Below are positions 28,186-39,464 of a stretch of 64,000 nucleotides of DNA, in pieces (positions within the stretch are counted from its first letter, which is position 1; each line of letters opens with the position of its first letter). Location: assembly GCA_002364535.1 (NCBI GenBank), contig DEYL01000010.1, forward strand, positions 30,674 to 94,673, written 5' to 3'. The notes under the pieces are model-generated. The model was not told the origin of the DNA, did not search any database, and saw only the letters and a program-made list of their open reading frames with translations. Source of the DNA: Flavobacteriaceae bacterium UBA3159. Lineage in GTDB: Bacteria; Bacteroidota; Bacteroidia; Flavobacteriales; Flavobacteriaceae. Position numbers and translations under genes: made by a program.

Positions 28186-28433
28186 ACTCTTCGGGATTTA
28201 TTATTTGGTGACAGGTTAAAACCCTGAAATTTAATTGCAGATATTTTAGTTTCTATAAATTTTAAAATCGAATATCGATTAACAAATATTAAATAATTAA
28301 GCAGATGATAACTACTTTGTTTGTTGATTAGGTTGAAATTTTAAAATTGTTAAAATGAGTTCATTATTTAAAAACCCAGAATAGAAACTTCATGCATTAT
28401 ATGTAAAACTGAGGATTTTTAATCCATGATGGT

Positions 28434-29396
28434 TTATTCATAAGCCTGAATTACCTGATAGGCCAAATCCAGAGCCGCGGTTCCGTTCTCTAAACTGACA
28501 ATAGGTTCTTTTTGGTTATTGATGGCCTGAGCAAAGGTTTCCAGTTCTTCCAGTATGGCGTTGGAGTCTTCTATAGGCGGATTTTCAAAATAGATCTGTT
28601 TTTTTTCACCCTCGGCATTTTGCAGGATCATGGCAAAGTCTTCGGGTTTTTCGGGAGGTTCTTTCATTTTGATGACTTCCACGCTTTTCTCCAAAAAGTC
28701 AACGGCGATGTAGGCGTCTTTTTGAAAGAAACGTGTCTTACGCATTTTTTTCAGAGATATCCTACTGGCGGTAAGGTTGGCCACACAGCCGTTTTCAAAT
28801 TCGATTCGGGCATTGGCAATATCGGGAGTACTGCTGATCACAGCCACACCGGAAGCTGAAACACTTTTGATTTTTGATTTGACGATGCTTAAAAGGATGT
28901 CTATATCGTGGATCATCAGGTCTAAGACAACCGGAACATCGGTACCTCTGGGATTAAATTCTGCCAGGCGATGGGATTCAATGAACATGGGGTGAGTAAT
29001 CGAGTCTTTGACCGCTTTAAAAGCTGGGTTAAATCGCTCTACATGACCTACTTGCCCAAGCACTTGATTTTCTTTGGCTATTTGGATGATCTCTTTTGCC
29101 TCGTTAAGACTGTCGGTAATGGGTTTTTCGATAAAAATGTGTTTGCCCGCCTTGATGGCTTTTAGGGCCATCTGATGGTGGTATAGGGTAGGGGTTACAA
29201 TGTCGATCATTTCACAGGCATCGATCAGATCGGCCGCACTTTTGAAAAAGGTAAATCCTTTTTCTTTAGCCAAAGCTTTTGCGTTTTTGGTATCGGTATC
29301 ATAAAAGCCAACCAATTGATAATAATCGGAGACCTCTAACAAACGCAAATGAATTTTACCCAAATGTCCTGCACCCAAAACGCCTGCTTTTATCAT
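28434..29396 (-). CDS. Gfo/Idh/MocA family oxidoreductase
   Basis: 320 aa. Rossmann N-terminus (AGVLGAGHLGKIHLRLL, GxGxxG type), the family EKP motif in IFIEKPITDSLNEA, and a C-terminal alpha/beta domain. It would be an NAD(P)-dependent oxidoreductase acting on a sugar or inositol-like substrate; none can be named. It is divergent from pcm, with an overlapping promoter region of about 70 bp. Confidence 0.9.
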   Translation of the reverse strand: MIKAGVLGAGHLGKIHLRLLEVSDYYQLVGFYDTDTKNAKALAKEKGFTFFKSAADLIDACEMIDIVTPTLYHHQMALKAIKAGKHIFIEKPITDSLNEAKEIIQIAKENQVLGQVGHVERFNPAFKAVKDSITHPMFIESHRLAEFNPRGTDVPVVLDLMIHDIDILLSIVKSKIKSVSASGVAVISSTPDIANARIEFENGCVANLTASRISLKKMRKTRFFQKDAYIAVDFLEKSVEVIKMKEPPEKPEDFAMILQNAEGEKKQIYFENPPIEDSNAILEELETFAQAINNQKEPIVSLENGTAALDLAYQVIQAYE

Positions 29397-29412
29397 AGCA
29401 TTTATTTTTAAT

Positions 29413-29420
29413 CAAAAGTA
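29413..29420 (-). promoter_or_regulatory. -7 element for the Gfo/Idh gene
   Basis: TACTTTTG on the minus strand, 16 nt before the ATG. Confidence 0.5.
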
Positions 29421-29452
29421 GCATCTTTTTCTGATTTTTTTTGGGAAGTAAT

Positions 29453-29460
29453 TACATTTG
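29453..29460 (+). promoter_or_regulatory. -7 element for pcm
   Basis: TACATTTG ends 5 nt before the pcm ATG, implying a leaderless or nearly leaderless mRNA. Confidence 0.5.
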
Positions 29461-29465
29461 TCCTC

Positions 29466-30110
29466 ATGACCGATACCACCAAGCATCAAGGGCAAAGAAG
29501 GCAGTTAATTAAGTTGTTAGAGAAAAAAGGGATTCAAGACAAAGGGGTTTTGTCTGCCATGGGTAGTGTTCCTCGTCATTGGTTTATGGATGCGGGTTTG
29601 GAAGGCTATGCCTATCAGGACAGGGCTTATCCCATTACTGCCAATCAAACGATTTCACAACCCTATACTGTTGCTTTTCAGACCCAATTGCTGGAGCTCC
29701 AAAAAGTGAATCGTGTTTTGGAAATAGGAACAGGCTCGGGCTATCAAACGGCTGTTTTGTTGGCCTTTGAAGGCGTCAAAGTATACACCATAGAACGCCA
29801 ACAGGAATTGTTTAAAAAAACAACTTTGCTTTTCAAAAAATTAAAGTTGCGACCCAAAAAAGTAATTTTTGGGGACGGTTACAAAGGTTATCCCGAAAAA
29901 GCCCCTTTTGATGCCATTATCGTTACTGCAGCTGCACCCGAAGTGCCTAAAACTTTGTTGGAACAATTGGCCATTGGTGGGCGGCTTGTGATCCCTGTGG
30001 GGAATAAAGACCAGATCATGACCCGTTATACCCGAATAGGCGATAAGGAGTTTGACCGCCGGACTTTTGGTAATTTCCGATTCGTTCCTCTTCTGAAAGA
30101 CAAGAATTAA
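29466..30110 (+). CDS. pcm: Protein-L-isoaspartate O-methyltransferase
   Basis: 214 aa. Uses SAM to methylate isoaspartyl residues in damaged proteins. Seen: PRHWFMDAGLEGYAYQDRAYPI, the family GSGYQTAVLL SAM-binding motif (VLEIGTGSG), and GGRLVIPVG near the C-terminus. It is divergent from the Gfo/Idh gene and converges on smpB. Confidence 0.95.
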   Translation: MTDTTKHQGQRRQLIKLLEKKGIQDKGVLSAMGSVPRHWFMDAGLEGYAYQDRAYPITANQTISQPYTVAFQTQLLELQKVNRVLEIGTGSGYQTAVLLAFEGVKVYTIERQQELFKKTTLLFKKLKLRPKKVIFGDGYKGYPEKAPFDAIIVTAAAPEVPKTLLEQLAIGGRLVIPVGNKDQIMTRYTRIGDKEFDRRTFGNFRFVPLLKDKN

Positions 30111-30274
30111 AGTCCAATACTGGATCTGAGGCCCCGACTAGTTCGAAGTTTTCCCAAAGTCCAAAAAGAATCTAACGTGAAGGCCTTAAGCTTTTCAAAT
30201 CCCAGTCGGTTCAGTCCAAGATTTATTTCGAAATGTGGTTTTTGCTGATCTTGGGTAAAATGACCGTTGATTAT
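30107..30274 (-). pseudogene. Possible C-terminal remnant of an outer-membrane protein, in frame behind smpB
   Basis: On the minus strand, the 55 codons directly after the smpB TAG are open and in the smpB frame. They read through FEINLGLNRLGFEKLKAF and end SSIGL-stop, overlapping the convergent pcm stop. The alternating strand pattern resembles the last strands of Bacteroidota outer-membrane proteins such as the DUF5686 group. It could be a truncated gene end, a chance open frame, or a readthrough extension of SmpB. Confidence 0.35.
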
Positions 30275-30736
30275 CTATCGATTAAAACTTTTTTTTACTC
30301 GATCCAAATCCCTTTTGTTATCACGGTCTTTAAGGGTTTCCCTTTTGTCATACAATTTTTTACCTCGTGCCAAAGCTATCAGTATTTTGGCAAAGCCTTT
30401 TTCGTTGATAAAGAGCTTTAGGGGGACAATGGTCAAACCCTTATTTCCAACTTCCTTATTCAGTTTTTTAAGTTCTCTTTTGTTGAGTAAAAGCTTTCTA
30501 CTTCCTAGAGGGCGGTGGTTAAAACGGGTGCCAAAGGCATACTCTTCAATGTACATGTTTACCACAAATAGTTCCCCTTTTTCGTTGAATTCACAAAAAC
30601 TTTCTGCAATAGAAGCCTTGCTGTCGCGGATCGATTTAATCTCCGTTCCCGTCAACACTATCCCGGCGATAAATTGATCGAGGATCTCATATTCAAACCG
30701 CGCTTTTTTGTTTTGTATGTTGATCTGCTTTTGCAC
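30275..30736 (-). CDS. smpB: SsrA-binding protein
   Basis: 153 aa. Binds tmRNA and delivers it to stalled ribosomes (trans-translation). Seen: IQNKKARFEYEI, GIVLTGTEIKSIRDSKASI, and the basic KKLYDKRETLKDRD tail. The start is GTG (30734-30736) and its -7 element TAACTTTG (30741-30748) lies only 4 nt upstream, so the mRNA is probably leaderless. The tmRNA gene is not seen in this window. Confidence 0.95.
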   Translation of the reverse strand: MQKQINIQNKKARFEYEILDQFIAGIVLTGTEIKSIRDSKASIAESFCEFNEKGELFVVNMYIEEYAFGTRFNHRPLGSRKLLLNKRELKKLNKEVGNKGLTIVPLKLFINEKGFAKILIALARGKKLYDKRETLKDRDNKRDLDRVKKSFNR

Positions 30737-30740
30737 CTTT

Positions 30741-30748
30741 CAAAGTTA
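30741..30748 (-). promoter_or_regulatory. -7 element for smpB
   Basis: TAACTTTG on the minus strand, 4 nt before the GTG start. Confidence 0.5.
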
Positions 30749-31155
30749 CAACTTATTCCGCTAGATCCGCCAGCACTCAACCACTGGCGAAGGATTCCAC
30801 TGTGTCTGACCTATTTGCCCCGCTACCATATCTATTAAAGTCAGGCTCCAGCTGATTATTTGGGATAAACTATCATTGAATTTGATTTAAGAACAAGGAG
30901 TACCAAATACTGATTTTAGATTTATTTTTGATAGTTTAATTTTTCTTGAGTTAATGTTTTTTTTGAGGTTTCAATACGATTTACGAAAATGGACATCATT
31001 TTCTGATCTAAAAAATCTCAAATCAGTATCCGTTAATCTATGTTCGTTGTTCGAACTCGTGCCCTGAGGAATCTTTGATTCCTAGCACCTGCCTGCCTGC
31101 AGAAAACAGGTTCACTTCGCTCGTACCTAAATTGACTAATTAGTATTTAATTCAT
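30749..31155. other. Gene-free stretch between smpB and clpB
   Basis: About 400 bp without a supported gene. Both strands were read for decayed proteins and none was recognised. It holds an inverted repeat (30907-30934 and 31003-31030) and a small perfect hairpin, AGGAATC-TTT-GATTCCT (31067-31083). A CTGCCTGCCTGC tract follows. Confidence 0.6.
30907..31030. repeat. Long imperfect inverted repeat
   Basis: The left arm ATACTGATTTTAGATTT (30907-30923) and the right arm AAATCTCAAATCAGTAT (31013-31029) are reverse complements with one mismatch. The match extends loosely inward for another ~10 bp. The arms flank about 70 bp of AT-rich sequence. Confidence 0.65.
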
Positions 31156-33762
<2,607 letters not shown>

Positions 33763-33854
33763 GGCGATTTTTTTTATCTATTGATCAAGATTTATTCCAC
33801 CTCCGGATTAGCGCCGTATTGTCTGGTTTACGCCTTAAAAATCTGACAAACTGT

Positions 33855-35366
33855 CTATTTTATGGTTGAATTTTCCATTTCCATCCAAACACCATTGAGT
33901 CCATCGATGATGTCTGAGGCCAACATAAAAGGAGGGGAGAGGAATTGACGCTGAAGGTCGGCGGCTCTTCCGTGGGTATAGACCCCCAACAGTGCTGCAG
34001 CTTCTGGGGTATAGTCTTTGGCCAAAAGTCCGCCAATAATGCCTGTCAATACATCTCCACTGCCTCCCGTGGCCATACCGGTATTGCCGCTGCTGTTGAA
34101 CCAAATATTTCCATCGGGTAGTGCGATGCCCGTATGGGCACCTTTTAAAACACAAATGAGTTGGTGTTTTTGAACGAAGTGACGAAGGCGTTCTAATTTA
34201 TCCTTATCGTTTTCCCATGGTCCTACCAATCTTTCAAATTCTTTGGGATGGGGGGTGAGTATGGTGTTTGGTGGGAGTTTATCGATCCATTCCGGGTGGG
34301 CAGCAATCAGATTGATGGCATCTGCATCGATGACCATTTGAGTTGTACCTGAAGCCAAGACAGATTGTAAATAATCTTTGGTTTCTGCTGCAGTTCCTAT
34401 GCCCGGCCCCATTGCAATGACCTTATATTCTAGTCCATAATAACCTGATATTGAATGAATACCATTATTTATTTCAATCATACCTTCCGGAATAGAGGTT
34501 TGTAAGATCTCTATTCCACATCGTGGGGTGAGTACCGATAATTTTCCGACTCCTGTTCTGAGTCCTGCTTTTGCGGCCAATACTGCAGCTCCCATTTTGC
34601 CTCTACTTCCGGCGATCAACAAGAGGTGTCCGTTGTTGCCTTTGTGATCAAATTTTTTGGGAGATTTAAAATGGCTTTTTGCTGTTTTCGGTGTGAGATA
34701 ATGATAGGGAGTCTGAACTTTATCCAAATAGGAGGGTAAAATTTCAATGTCTAACAGATGAAAACAACCGGCTTTTTCACCACATTCGGGCAAAAGGAAG
34801 GCCAATTTGGGCATTTGAAAACTGAGGGTGTGCGTGGCCTTAACAATTCCATCAAATGAATTGTCGGTATTAAAATCCGAAAAAAGTCCTGAGGGTGTGT
34901 CGATGGAAATAACTTTATTGGGCAGTAGATTGAGGGTTTGAATGATTTTTTTTAACATTCCCTCCAGCGGTCGGTTGAGTCCGGTTCCCAGCAAGGCATC
35001 GATAAGAATGACCTCCCCGGGAGGGTAAGAAAGCACCTCAGGGGTGAGTTTTATGATTTCCTTTTCTTTGATTCTTTTTCTGTTTTGTGAATAGTCTTTA
35101 CTGGGCTTTTGGCCCAGAGGATATTCAAACAGCCTACAGGGATATTTTTTTTCGGTCAGCAAGCGGTAGAGTGCCAGTCCATCCCCACCGTTGTTTCCCG
35201 TACCACAGATCAACCAAAAGGGCCGGTCGTTGTCATAGCGTTCGATGATCCAATCCATACAGGCTTTTGCGGCCCTTTCCATTAATGCAATGGAGGAAAT
35301 GGGTTCCAGCGCGAGGGTTTGGCGATCCGCCTCCCGGATTTGGGATTGATGTAGGATTTTCATCAA
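33855..35366 (-). CDS. nnr: Bifunctional NAD(P)H-hydrate epimerase / ADP-dependent NAD(P)H-hydrate dehydratase
   Basis: 503 aa, a fusion of both repair enzymes. The N-terminal epimerase (YjeF_N) spans about residues 1-215, with the GTGNNGGDGL motif. The C-terminal ADP-dependent dehydratase (ribokinase-like) spans about 225-500, with GPGIGTA, TPHPKEFERL and SGDVLTGIIGGLLA. It converts damaged NADHX and NADPHX back to NADH and NADPH. It is divergent from glyA across a 196-bp region containing repeated TTATCAA sites. Confidence 0.94.
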   Translation of the reverse strand: MMKILHQSQIREADRQTLALEPISSIALMERAAKACMDWIIERYDNDRPFWLICGTGNNGGDGLALYRLLTEKKYPCRLFEYPLGQKPSKDYSQNRKRIKEKEIIKLTPEVLSYPPGEVILIDALLGTGLNRPLEGMLKKIIQTLNLLPNKVISIDTPSGLFSDFNTDNSFDGIVKATHTLSFQMPKLAFLLPECGEKAGCFHLLDIEILPSYLDKVQTPYHYLTPKTAKSHFKSPKKFDHKGNNGHLLLIAGSRGKMGAAVLAAKAGLRTGVGKLSVLTPRCGIEILQTSIPEGMIEINNGIHSISGYYGLEYKVIAMGPGIGTAAETKDYLQSVLASGTTQMVIDADAINLIAAHPEWIDKLPPNTILTPHPKEFERLVGPWENDKDKLERLRHFVQKHQLICVLKGAHTGIALPDGNIWFNSSGNTGMATGGSGDVLTGIIGGLLAKDYTPEAAALLGVYTHGRAADLQRQFLSPPFMLASDIIDGLNGVWMEMENSTIK

Positions 35367-35382
35367 TTTTAAATTTAAAAAT

Positions 35383-35523
35383 TTGATAAGTTATCAAGGT
35401 TTGGTTCTTGATAAATATTGTTTAAGCAACTGTTTTTCAGCCTATTATTTGTCGGCAGTTGGGTTTTGTTCTAAACTGTTTAAAATATTTGAATTTTAAT
35501 TTAGTAATAAATTATCAAGGTTT
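35383..35523. promoter_or_regulatory. Cluster of TTATCAA palindromic sites between nnr and glyA
   Basis: Four copies of one 7-mer occur here: TTGATAA (35383-35389), TTATCAA (35391-35397), TTGATAA (35408-35414), TTATCAA (35512-35518). The first pair makes a perfect palindrome TTGATAAGTTATCAA. The second and third make an 8-bp inverted repeat with an 8-nt loop. The fourth is part of a 12-bp direct repeat, TTATCAAGGTTT, and lies about 12 bp before the glyA -7 element. Candidate operator, by inference. Confidence 0.45.
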
Positions 35524-35534
35524 TATTAAAACTG

Positions 35535-35542
35535 TATTTTTG
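35535..35542 (+). promoter_or_regulatory. -7 element for glyA
   Basis: TATTTTTG, 20 nt before the glyA ATG. Confidence 0.55.
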
Positions 35543-35562
35543 TTGTTCAATTTTAATGAACG

Positions 35563-36840
35563 ATGACAGAACGAGACACAACTATTTTTGATTTGATCGA
35601 TTCAGAAGAGCAACGTCAGTTGAATGGTATTGAGTTGATTGCCTCTGAAAACTTTACCAGCCCAGCCGTTATGGAGGCAACGGGATCGGTATTGACCAAC
35701 AAATATGCAGAGGGTTACCCCGGCAAACGCTACTATGGTGGATGTGAGGTGGTGGATCAAATAGAACAAATTGCGATAGATCGCGCCAAGGAGTTGTTCG
35801 GCGCAGCCTATGCCAACGTACAGCCGCATTCGGGTTCTCAAGCCAATACTGCGGTATTTCACGCTTTTTTAAAGCCCGGAGATAAGATATTGGGATTTGA
35901 TCTGTCTCATGGTGGACATTTGACCCATGGTTCTCCCGTCAATTTTTCCGGTCGCTTGTACAAAGCCCACTTTTATGGTGTGCAGCAAGATACGGGAAGA
36001 TTGGATTACCATAATATTTTGGCCATTGCCAAGGAAGTGGAACCTCAAATGATCATCGCAGGGGCTTCGGCCTATTCGAGAGACATTGATTTTAAAAAGT
36101 TTCGGGCCATTGCGGATGAAGTAGGTGCTTTTTTATTGGCTGATATTTCGCATCCCTCAGGAATGATCGCCACTGGATTACTTTCCGACCCCATTCCCTA
36201 TTGTCATGTGGTGACCTCAACAACGCACAAGACCCTTAGAGGGCCTAGAGGAGGACTGATCTTGATGGGAGAGGATTTTGATAATCCATTCGGTATTGCG
36301 CTGAAAAACGGTGCTTTACGAAAAATGTCCCATTTGTTGGATATGGCCGTTTTTCCGGGTAATCAGGGAGGTCCCCTGGAGCATGTAGTAGGAGCCAAGG
36401 CAGTGGCTTTTGGAGAAGCTCTTCAACCTGAATTTAAAGCCTATATGGAACAGGTTAAAAAGAATGCCAATGCAATGGCGGAGGCCTTTGTCAAAAGAGG
36501 TTATCACTTGATCTCGGGGGGAACTGACAATCATATGATGTTGATCGATTTGCGAAACAAGAACATAACGGGAAAAGCAGCAGAGCAGGCCCTGGTCAAG
36601 GCGGAGATCACGGCCAACAAAAATATGGTTCCTTTTGATGATAAATCCCCCTTTGTGACCTCCGGTATCCGATTTGGTTCGGCTGCTGTGACTACTCGTG
36701 GATTAAAAGAGGCAGATATGGAGACCATTGTAGACTTTATTGATCGCGTAATTTCCAATCCCGAAGATCAGGAAAGTATTGAAGCTGTCGCAAAAGACGT
36801 CAATCAATTGATGGAGGGAAGACCGCTTTTTGCCTATTAA
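35563..36840 (+). CDS. glyA: Serine hydroxymethyltransferase
   Basis: 425 aa. Interconverts serine and glycine with tetrahydrofolate and is the main source of one-carbon units. Fold-type I PLP enzyme: IELIASENF near the start, [11 protein letters not shown], and the PLP lysine in [16 protein letters not shown]. Length and end (EGRPLFAY) are normal for the family. Divergent from nnr. Confidence 0.96.
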   Translation: MTERDTTIFDLIDSEEQRQLNGIELIASENFTSPAVMEATGSVLTNKYAEGYPGKRYYGGCEVVDQIEQIAIDRAKELFGAAYANVQPHSGSQANTAVFHAFLKPGDKILGFDLSHGGHLTHGSPVNFSGRLYKAHFYGVQQDTGRLDYHNILAIAKEVEPQMIIAGASAYSRDIDFKKFRAIADEVGAFLLADISHPSGMIATGLLSDPIPYCHVVTSTTHKTLRGPRGGLILMGEDFDNPFGIALKNGALRKMSHLLDMAVFPGNQGGPLEHVVGAKAVAFGEALQPEFKAYMEQVKKNANAMAEAFVKRGYHLISGGTDNHMMLIDLRNKNITGKAAEQALVKAEITANKNMVPFDDKSPFVTSGIRFGSAAVTTRGLKEADMETIVDFIDRVISNPEDQESIEAVAKDVNQLMEGRPLFAY

Positions 36841-37139
36841 TACTTTTGTTGAGTTTTAAAAAGGCTGATTTTTACAAATAAAGTAATTAGTCACTACAAT
36901 TTCAGGATAAAACAAGATAGAAATCAAATCCTTTTCAGTTTAAATTTTAATAAATTTAATCAAGACCAGCAAAAAAAATTTAAATATTTGATGCAAGTGT
37001 TGGTCAATGAGTAGTGACTGATTTCAATGGGATTATAGACCTGTTAAATTTTTTTTATTAAGTACCCGTAATTCCATTTATCAGTAATGCCCACTTTTTT
37101 TGATAGTTTTAGTAAATTGTAGAAAAAAAATAGTAAAAG
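36841..37139. other. Gene-free stretch at the left edge of the lyase/cytochrome island
   Basis: 299 bp, very AT-rich, with no decayed gene recognised on either strand. It contains one inverted repeat: AGTCACTAC (36889-36897) and GTAGTGACT (37011-37019), 113 bp apart, both preceded by similar AAT bases. No transposase, tRNA or obvious target duplication is visible. Confidence 0.55.
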
Positions 37140-39461
37140 TTGAAAAAATTTACACCCTTATTGTATTTCTTAGGAGCCTTTGTTTTGGCCTTGGGCGTAA
37201 AGTACTTTTTTAAAGATCAACCCAAAAGCCAAACCCAAGACCTGGTGGCCTCTTTAGATGTAGAAAACACCGATGGCTCTTTACCTGAGCTAATCAGCTA
37301 TAACTTTGATGTAAAACCGATTCTCTCGGATAAATGTTACACCTGCCATGGCCCGGATCCCAAATCTGTACAGGGCAACCTTAGGCTGGATATTAGCGAT
37401 AACTGGTACAGATTGAGTGAAGAGGATGCTAATAAACAGATTATTTTGCCCGGTCATACGAATAAGAGTGAGTTGGTTGACCGGATTCGTTCTACCCGAG
37501 CCTCTCACCAAATGCCTCCACCGGAATCCAATTTAGTATTGACCGAAAGAGAGAAAAAAATCATCGAAAGATGGATCGAACAGGGTGCTGAATGGGATAC
37601 CCATTGGGCCTATAACCCTCCTGTAAAAAGTGATCCTCCATCACATGAATTTGGTGTATGGAGCACCCAAACCATTGACCGCTTTGTTGCCTATCAAATG
37701 GACAAAAAAGGATTAAAACCGGCGCCCAAGGCACCCAAAGAGATGCTCCTTCGTCGCTTGTATTTCGATCTTACAGGGCTTCCGCCTTCCATCAGCGAAA
37801 TCGATCATTTCCTTAACGATCAGGGCGATGATGCTTATGAAAAAGTGGTGGATCGTTTACTTCAATCCCTTTCCTATGGAGAGCGGATGGCATCGATATG
37901 GATGGATATCGCTCGATATGCCGATACCAACGGCTATCAGGACGATACACAACGTTTTATGTGGCCTTGGCGCGACTGGGTGATCCATGCCTACAATAAA
38001 AACCTTCCATACGATGAATTCGTCAGTTGGCAATTGGCAGGTGACTTACTTCCCGAGCCAACCAAGGAACAAATATTGGCCACAGGATTTAATCGCAATC
38101 ATATGATCACCCAAGAAGGGGGTGTGATCGAAGAAGAATACCGAGTAGAATATGTGGCGGATCGGGCGGTAACAACTGCAAAATCATTTATGGGACTGAC
38201 CATGGAATGTGCGCGTTGTCACGACCACAAATACGATGAACTTACCCAAGAAGACTTTTTTAATCTTTACAGCTTTTTCAATCGATTGGAAGAGAAAGGC
38301 AGGATCGGTTATCAAGAAGTCGCTTCGCCCAAAATCAAGTTGAATCAGGAATTGGCCAATTCCGAACTTGCTTTTGTAAGATGGCCCGACAGCATTCCAG
38401 AATTAGAGGTTATGGTGATGGAAGAGGTGGAGGATTTACGCAACACCTATATTCTGAATAGAGGGGCCTATGACGCTCCTACAGAACACGAAGTCGAAGG
38501 CGGAATGCCGGATAACATTCTAAACTTTGACGCCCATTTGCCCAAGAATCGATTGGGGCTTACGCAGTGGCTTTTTGATCCTAAAAATCCCCTGACGGCA
38601 AGAGTAGCCGTTAACAATCTATGGCAACAGTTGTTTGGTATGGGGATCGTTGCCACCCCTTCGGATTTTGGAAACCAAGGAGCTTTGCCTACACATCCAA
38701 AGTTATTGGATTGGCTAGCCGTCACTTTTATGGAAGAAGGTTGGGACACCAAAAAGATGCTCAAAAGAATGGTCATGTCTGCTACCTATCAACAATCGAG
38801 TAAACCCAGTGCGTTACAGTTGAGTATTGATCCTAAAAATCAATATTTGTCTGTTTTCCCCAGGCAAAAACTAACGGCCGAGATGATCAGAGATAATGTA
38901 TTGGTCAGCAGTGACTTGTTTGTCGATAAAATAGGAGGTCCCAGTGTCAAGCCATATCAGCCACCGGGTTTGTGGGATGAACTGACGGGGGGGAGTACTT
39001 CCAACTCCCTCAAGCGCTACATAATGTCAACAGATGGCAATCAGTACCGTAGAAGCCTTTACACCTATTGGAAAAGAACAGTTCCTCCCCCGGGAATGGT
39101 TACTTTCGATGCCTCTACCAGAGACTATTGTACCGTGGAAAGACAGAAAACCAGTACCCCATTACAATCGCTGATCCTCCTCAATGATCCGCAGGTTCAA
39201 AACGCCGCTGAGGCCATCGCTTCAATGATCCTCAACAGTGGAATCAAAAAAGACAAAGAACGTATCATCGAGATCCACCGCCGTATTACAGGAAGAAAAC
39301 CCACCAAAAAAGCCTTGTCCGAAATGATGGATTATCTGGATACAGTAGCCGAACTCCACTCGGAAAAAACCGATATGAGTGAAATGGATTTAGAAATGAA
39401 AAGCTATAGCTCATTGGCCCTTTTGATTTATAATTTAGATGAAACTTCACAGAAAAGTTAG
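37140..39461 (+). CDS. DUF1549/DUF1553 domain protein with two c-type heme motifs
   Basis: 773 aa. The start is TTG (a TAA lies two codons upstream and no ATG fits), giving MKKFTPLLYFLGAFVLALG, a signal or anchor segment. Domains in order: PSCyt1-type cytochrome with CYTCH (66-70) and distal MPPPE; DUF1549 (about 175-365), ending in a second CxxCH (CARCH, 357-361); DUF1553 (about 475-735). Such proteins abound in planctomycetes and some Bacteroidota; their reaction is unknown, but two hemes imply periplasmic electron transfer. It is followed after 3 bp by a DUF1501 gene, its usual partner. Confidence 0.9.
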   Translation: MKKFTPLLYFLGAFVLALGVKYFFKDQPKSQTQDLVASLDVENTDGSLPELISYNFDVKPILSDKCYTCHGPDPKSVQGNLRLDISDNWYRLSEEDANKQIILPGHTNKSELVDRIRSTRASHQMPPPESNLVLTEREKKIIERWIEQGAEWDTHWAYNPPVKSDPPSHEFGVWSTQTIDRFVAYQMDKKGLKPAPKAPKEMLLRRLYFDLTGLPPSISEIDHFLNDQGDDAYEKVVDRLLQSLSYGERMASIWMDIARYADTNGYQDDTQRFMWPWRDWVIHAYNKNLPYDEFVSWQLAGDLLPEPTKEQILATGFNRNHMITQEGGVIEEEYRVEYVADRAVTTAKSFMGLTMECARCHDHKYDELTQEDFFNLYSFFNRLEEKGRIGYQEVASPKIKLNQELANSELAFVRWPDSIPELEVMVMEEVEDLRNTYILNRGAYDAPTEHEVEGGMPDNILNFDAHLPKNRLGLTQWLFDPKNPLTARVAVNNLWQQLFGMGIVATPSDFGNQGALPTHPKLLDWLAVTFMEEGWDTKKMLKRMVMSATYQQSSKPSALQLSIDPKNQYLSVFPRQKLTAEMIRDNVLVSSDLFVDKIGGPSVKPYQPPGLWDELTGGSTSNSLKRYIMSTDGNQYRRSLYTYWKRTVPPPGMVTFDASTRDYCTVERQKTSTPLQSLILLNDPQVQNAAEAIASMILNSGIKKDKERIIEIHRRITGRKPTKKALSEMMDYLDTVAELHSEKTDMSEMDLEMKSYSSLALLIYNLDETSQKS

Positions 39462-39464
39462 GGT

